DNA of 30,543 bases from a virus. The translations under genes and the position numbers were made by a program. The notes under the pieces were generated by a model. The model was not told the DNA's origin, ran no database searches, and saw nothing but the letters and a program-made list of their open reading frames with translations. Where the stretch lies: the IMG/VR virus record IMGVR_UViG_3300020196_000163, positions 1 through 30,543 of that record. The stretch is one strand, 5' to 3'. Below are positions 29,406 to 30,543 of the stretch, piece by piece (within the stretch, counting starts at the first letter, position 1; each line of letters opens with the position of its first letter).

Positions 29406-30302
29406 ATGGAAACTCGCGCAAACGCAAAGGTCGAGATTCGCACGAACCAAGCGGGGCAAAAAACGCTTGTGGGCTATGCGTCCACATTCGATCATCCATA
29501 CCCCGTGGACATGGTAACGGAGATCATTGATCGCAAGGCGTTCACGCGAACGCTGCAAGAAAAACCTGATGTGTACGCTTTGGTTGGACACGATCCCGCA
29601 CGGGTGATAGGTCGAACCAAAAACGGAACGCTGTCGCTTACCGTTGATGAGCGCGGTCTGCGCTGTGAAATCGTGCCAGTAGATACACAGGAGGCAAGAG
29701 ATGTGGTCGCGTTGGTGGAATCGGGAACGCTTGATGCGATGTCGTTTGGGTTCAAGGTAAAGGATCAGAGGTTTGAATATCGGGACGGCGGGGTTCATCG
29801 GCGCATTATGGATTGCGAACTGCATGAGGTAAGCGTGGTAGCGTTTCCCGCAAATCCCGATGCCAAACTGTCGATGCGCGACAGAGCAGAGGTGCGCAGT
29901 TTGTTGCGTAAACACAGCGAGTCGCCGAAAACACCCAAAGCAAAGCCCTGCGAACGATCCCGTTTGCCAGTTGAGTTTCCAAGCCTGTTGTCGGAGATTG
30001 CGGCTTACGGGTTGGAAACGCGGAGTTGGGGATCAAAAGCAATCCACGCAGAAAAAATGCAGGAAAACATTGGCGGCGAAGATCAAACCCTGTATCGCTT
30101 CAGGGGCAAGCACTACATCGTGTGGTACATCGCAGACATGAACGAAACACATGTTTATGAAGCAAATGCTGCGGGCGTGCGAATAAATAAAGGGGACGGA
30201 GAATTATGGAGTGAGCGTGGAAAAATAAGTCACGATGAAATGCTGAGAGACTTTCTGACTTGGAGGTTCAAACTCAAGAAGCGGCTAGAGATAGAGTCCT
30301 GA
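29406..30302 (+). CDS. HK97-family prohead protease with C-terminal extension
   Basis: 298 residues. The protease domain (about 5-160) has LVGYASTFDHPYPV, the catalytic-His region LVGHDPARVIGR (H62), the catalytic-Ser region LDAMSFGFK (S113) and LHEVSVVAFPANPDA (139-153). It should cleave the delta domain of the capsid protein at prohead maturation. In most HK97-like genomes it lies between portal and capsid; here it follows the tail-tube genes. Residues about 180-298 are a separate, charged domain (YRFRGKHYIVWYIADMNE, then DEMLRDFLTWRFKLKK) not usual for the family and of unknown role. Confidence 0.85.
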   Translation: METRANAKVEIRTNQAGQKTLVGYASTFDHPYPVDMVTEIIDRKAFTRTLQEKPDVYALVGHDPARVIGRTKNGTLSLTVDERGLRCEIVPVDTQEARDVVALVESGTLDAMSFGFKVKDQRFEYRDGGVHRRIMDCELHEVSVVAFPANPDAKLSMRDRAEVRSLLRKHSESPKTPKAKPCERSRLPVEFPSLLSEIAAYGLETRSWGSKAIHAEKMQENIGGEDQTLYRFRGKHYIVWYIADMNETHVYEANAAGVRINKGDGELWSERGKISHDEMLRDFLTWRFKLKKRLEIES

Positions 30303-30327
30303 CGGGGTTTCGCAATCACTGGCGTGG

Positions 30328-30336
30328 TGTTACACT
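30328..30336 (+). promoter_or_regulatory. Extended -10 promoter candidate, leaderless start
   Basis: TG at 30328-30329 then TACACT (30331-30336) form an extended -10 (TGnTACACT). No ribosome binding site precedes the ATG at 30344, only CCCCCC, so the transcript could begin close to the start codon. The -35 region is poor. Weak evidence. Confidence 0.3.
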
Positions 30337-30343
30337 ACCCCCC

Positions 30344-30543
30344 ATGCCAATCGACAAAGCCACCATCCTCGGTCTTACATCTCGCCTGAAAATCGAACCC
30401 GTAGCAATTGACGGACTTTCGGAACCGTTGTTTCTACGCACCCTCACTGGACGCGAACGCGATGCGTTTGAGAACGGCTGCTTCACGCAGCGCGGTAAGG
30501 ACAGGGTTCTCACAACCGACAACATCCGCGCCAAACTGCTCGT
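30344..30543 (+). CDS. Tail assembly chaperone (3' partial)
   Basis: 66 codons to the window edge, from the only ATG in frame. IEPVAIDGLSEPLFLRTLTGRERDAFE matches the N-terminal pattern of siphovirus tail assembly chaperones (short strand, then R.L.G.ERDAFE). Such proteins assist tape measure folding and tail polymerisation, and usually have a programmed frameshift near the end; that part is outside the window. No ribosome binding site is visible. Confidence 0.65.
   Translation, partial: MPIDKATILGLTSRLKIEPVAIDGLSEPLFLRTLTGRERDAFENGCFTQRGKDRVLTTDNIRAKLL

Noticed and set aside
1-30543. CRISPR array, integrase, attachment site or insertion sequence
   Set aside because: No regularly spaced repeats, recombinase motifs or terminal inverted repeats with target duplications were seen.

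Overview
The window is part of a tailed bacteriophage (or prophage) genome. It has closely packed, overlapping genes, almost all on the + strand, and a complete HK97-type head module: P27-like small terminase, large terminase, HK97 portal, HK97-fold capsid proteins, head-tail connectors, gp10-like protein, tail terminator, tail tube and prohead protease. No sheath gene is seen, so a siphovirus-type non-contractile tail is the best guess. No integrase, lysogeny repressor, tRNA or DNA polymerase was found. The host cannot be fixed from the sequence; the small Cys-rich zinc-ribbon protein and the short lipoprotein resemble (from memory) families frequent in Planctomycetota-associated sequences, which is only a weak hint. 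The right edge cuts a tail assembly chaperone and the left edge cuts a long Ala/Gln-rich tail protein. This is what a circular or circularly permuted genome gives when it is opened in the tail module.

Layout. 1-5822: end of a tape-measure-like protein, two tail proteins, a lysis-like cassette of four tiny overlapping genes (membrane/coiled-coil protein, two-segment holin-like protein, small basic protein, lipoprotein), a 707-residue Cys-rich protein and a zinc-ribbon protein. 5826-7491: a ParB-like protein and a TET-associated glycosyltransferase, together a probable DNA hypermodification module. 7492-8764: a gap with terminators, then a DUF932 gene, the only gene on the minus strand. 8765-11331: divergent promoters and a run of very small early genes. 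11328-17990: recombination and replication genes (YqaJ/lambda-exonuclease-like nuclease, ERF annealing protein, small DNA-binding protein, second ParB-like protein, SF2 helicase, Toprim primase-like protein, RusA). 17990-20729: HNH nuclease and the two terminase subunits. 20776-30543: portal, a cassette of small acidic helical genes with its own promoter, two consecutive HK97-fold capsid proteins, terminator, connector and tail genes, a displaced prohead protease and the start of a tail assembly chaperone.

The most interesting content is regulatory. Four promoters share one architecture: a GTTYAC box, a second box exactly 12 nt downstream overlapping the -35, a 16-nt spacer and a TAAGAT/TATGAT -10. 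They drive the DUF932 gene leftward, two small-gene operons rightward and the helical cassette between portal and capsid. Several of the early genes also have a small 5' hairpin next to the ribosome binding site, with a compensatory base-pair change and a constant loop pattern, suggesting control at the RNA level. Two copies of a TGTCAA-N3-TTGACA palindrome lie beside two of these promoters. In the small-gene region, a repeated junction sequence acts at once as the C-terminus of one gene and the ribosome binding site and start of the next. One gene there ends in a fragment of a DUF932 gene, which suggests cassette shuffling at these junctions.
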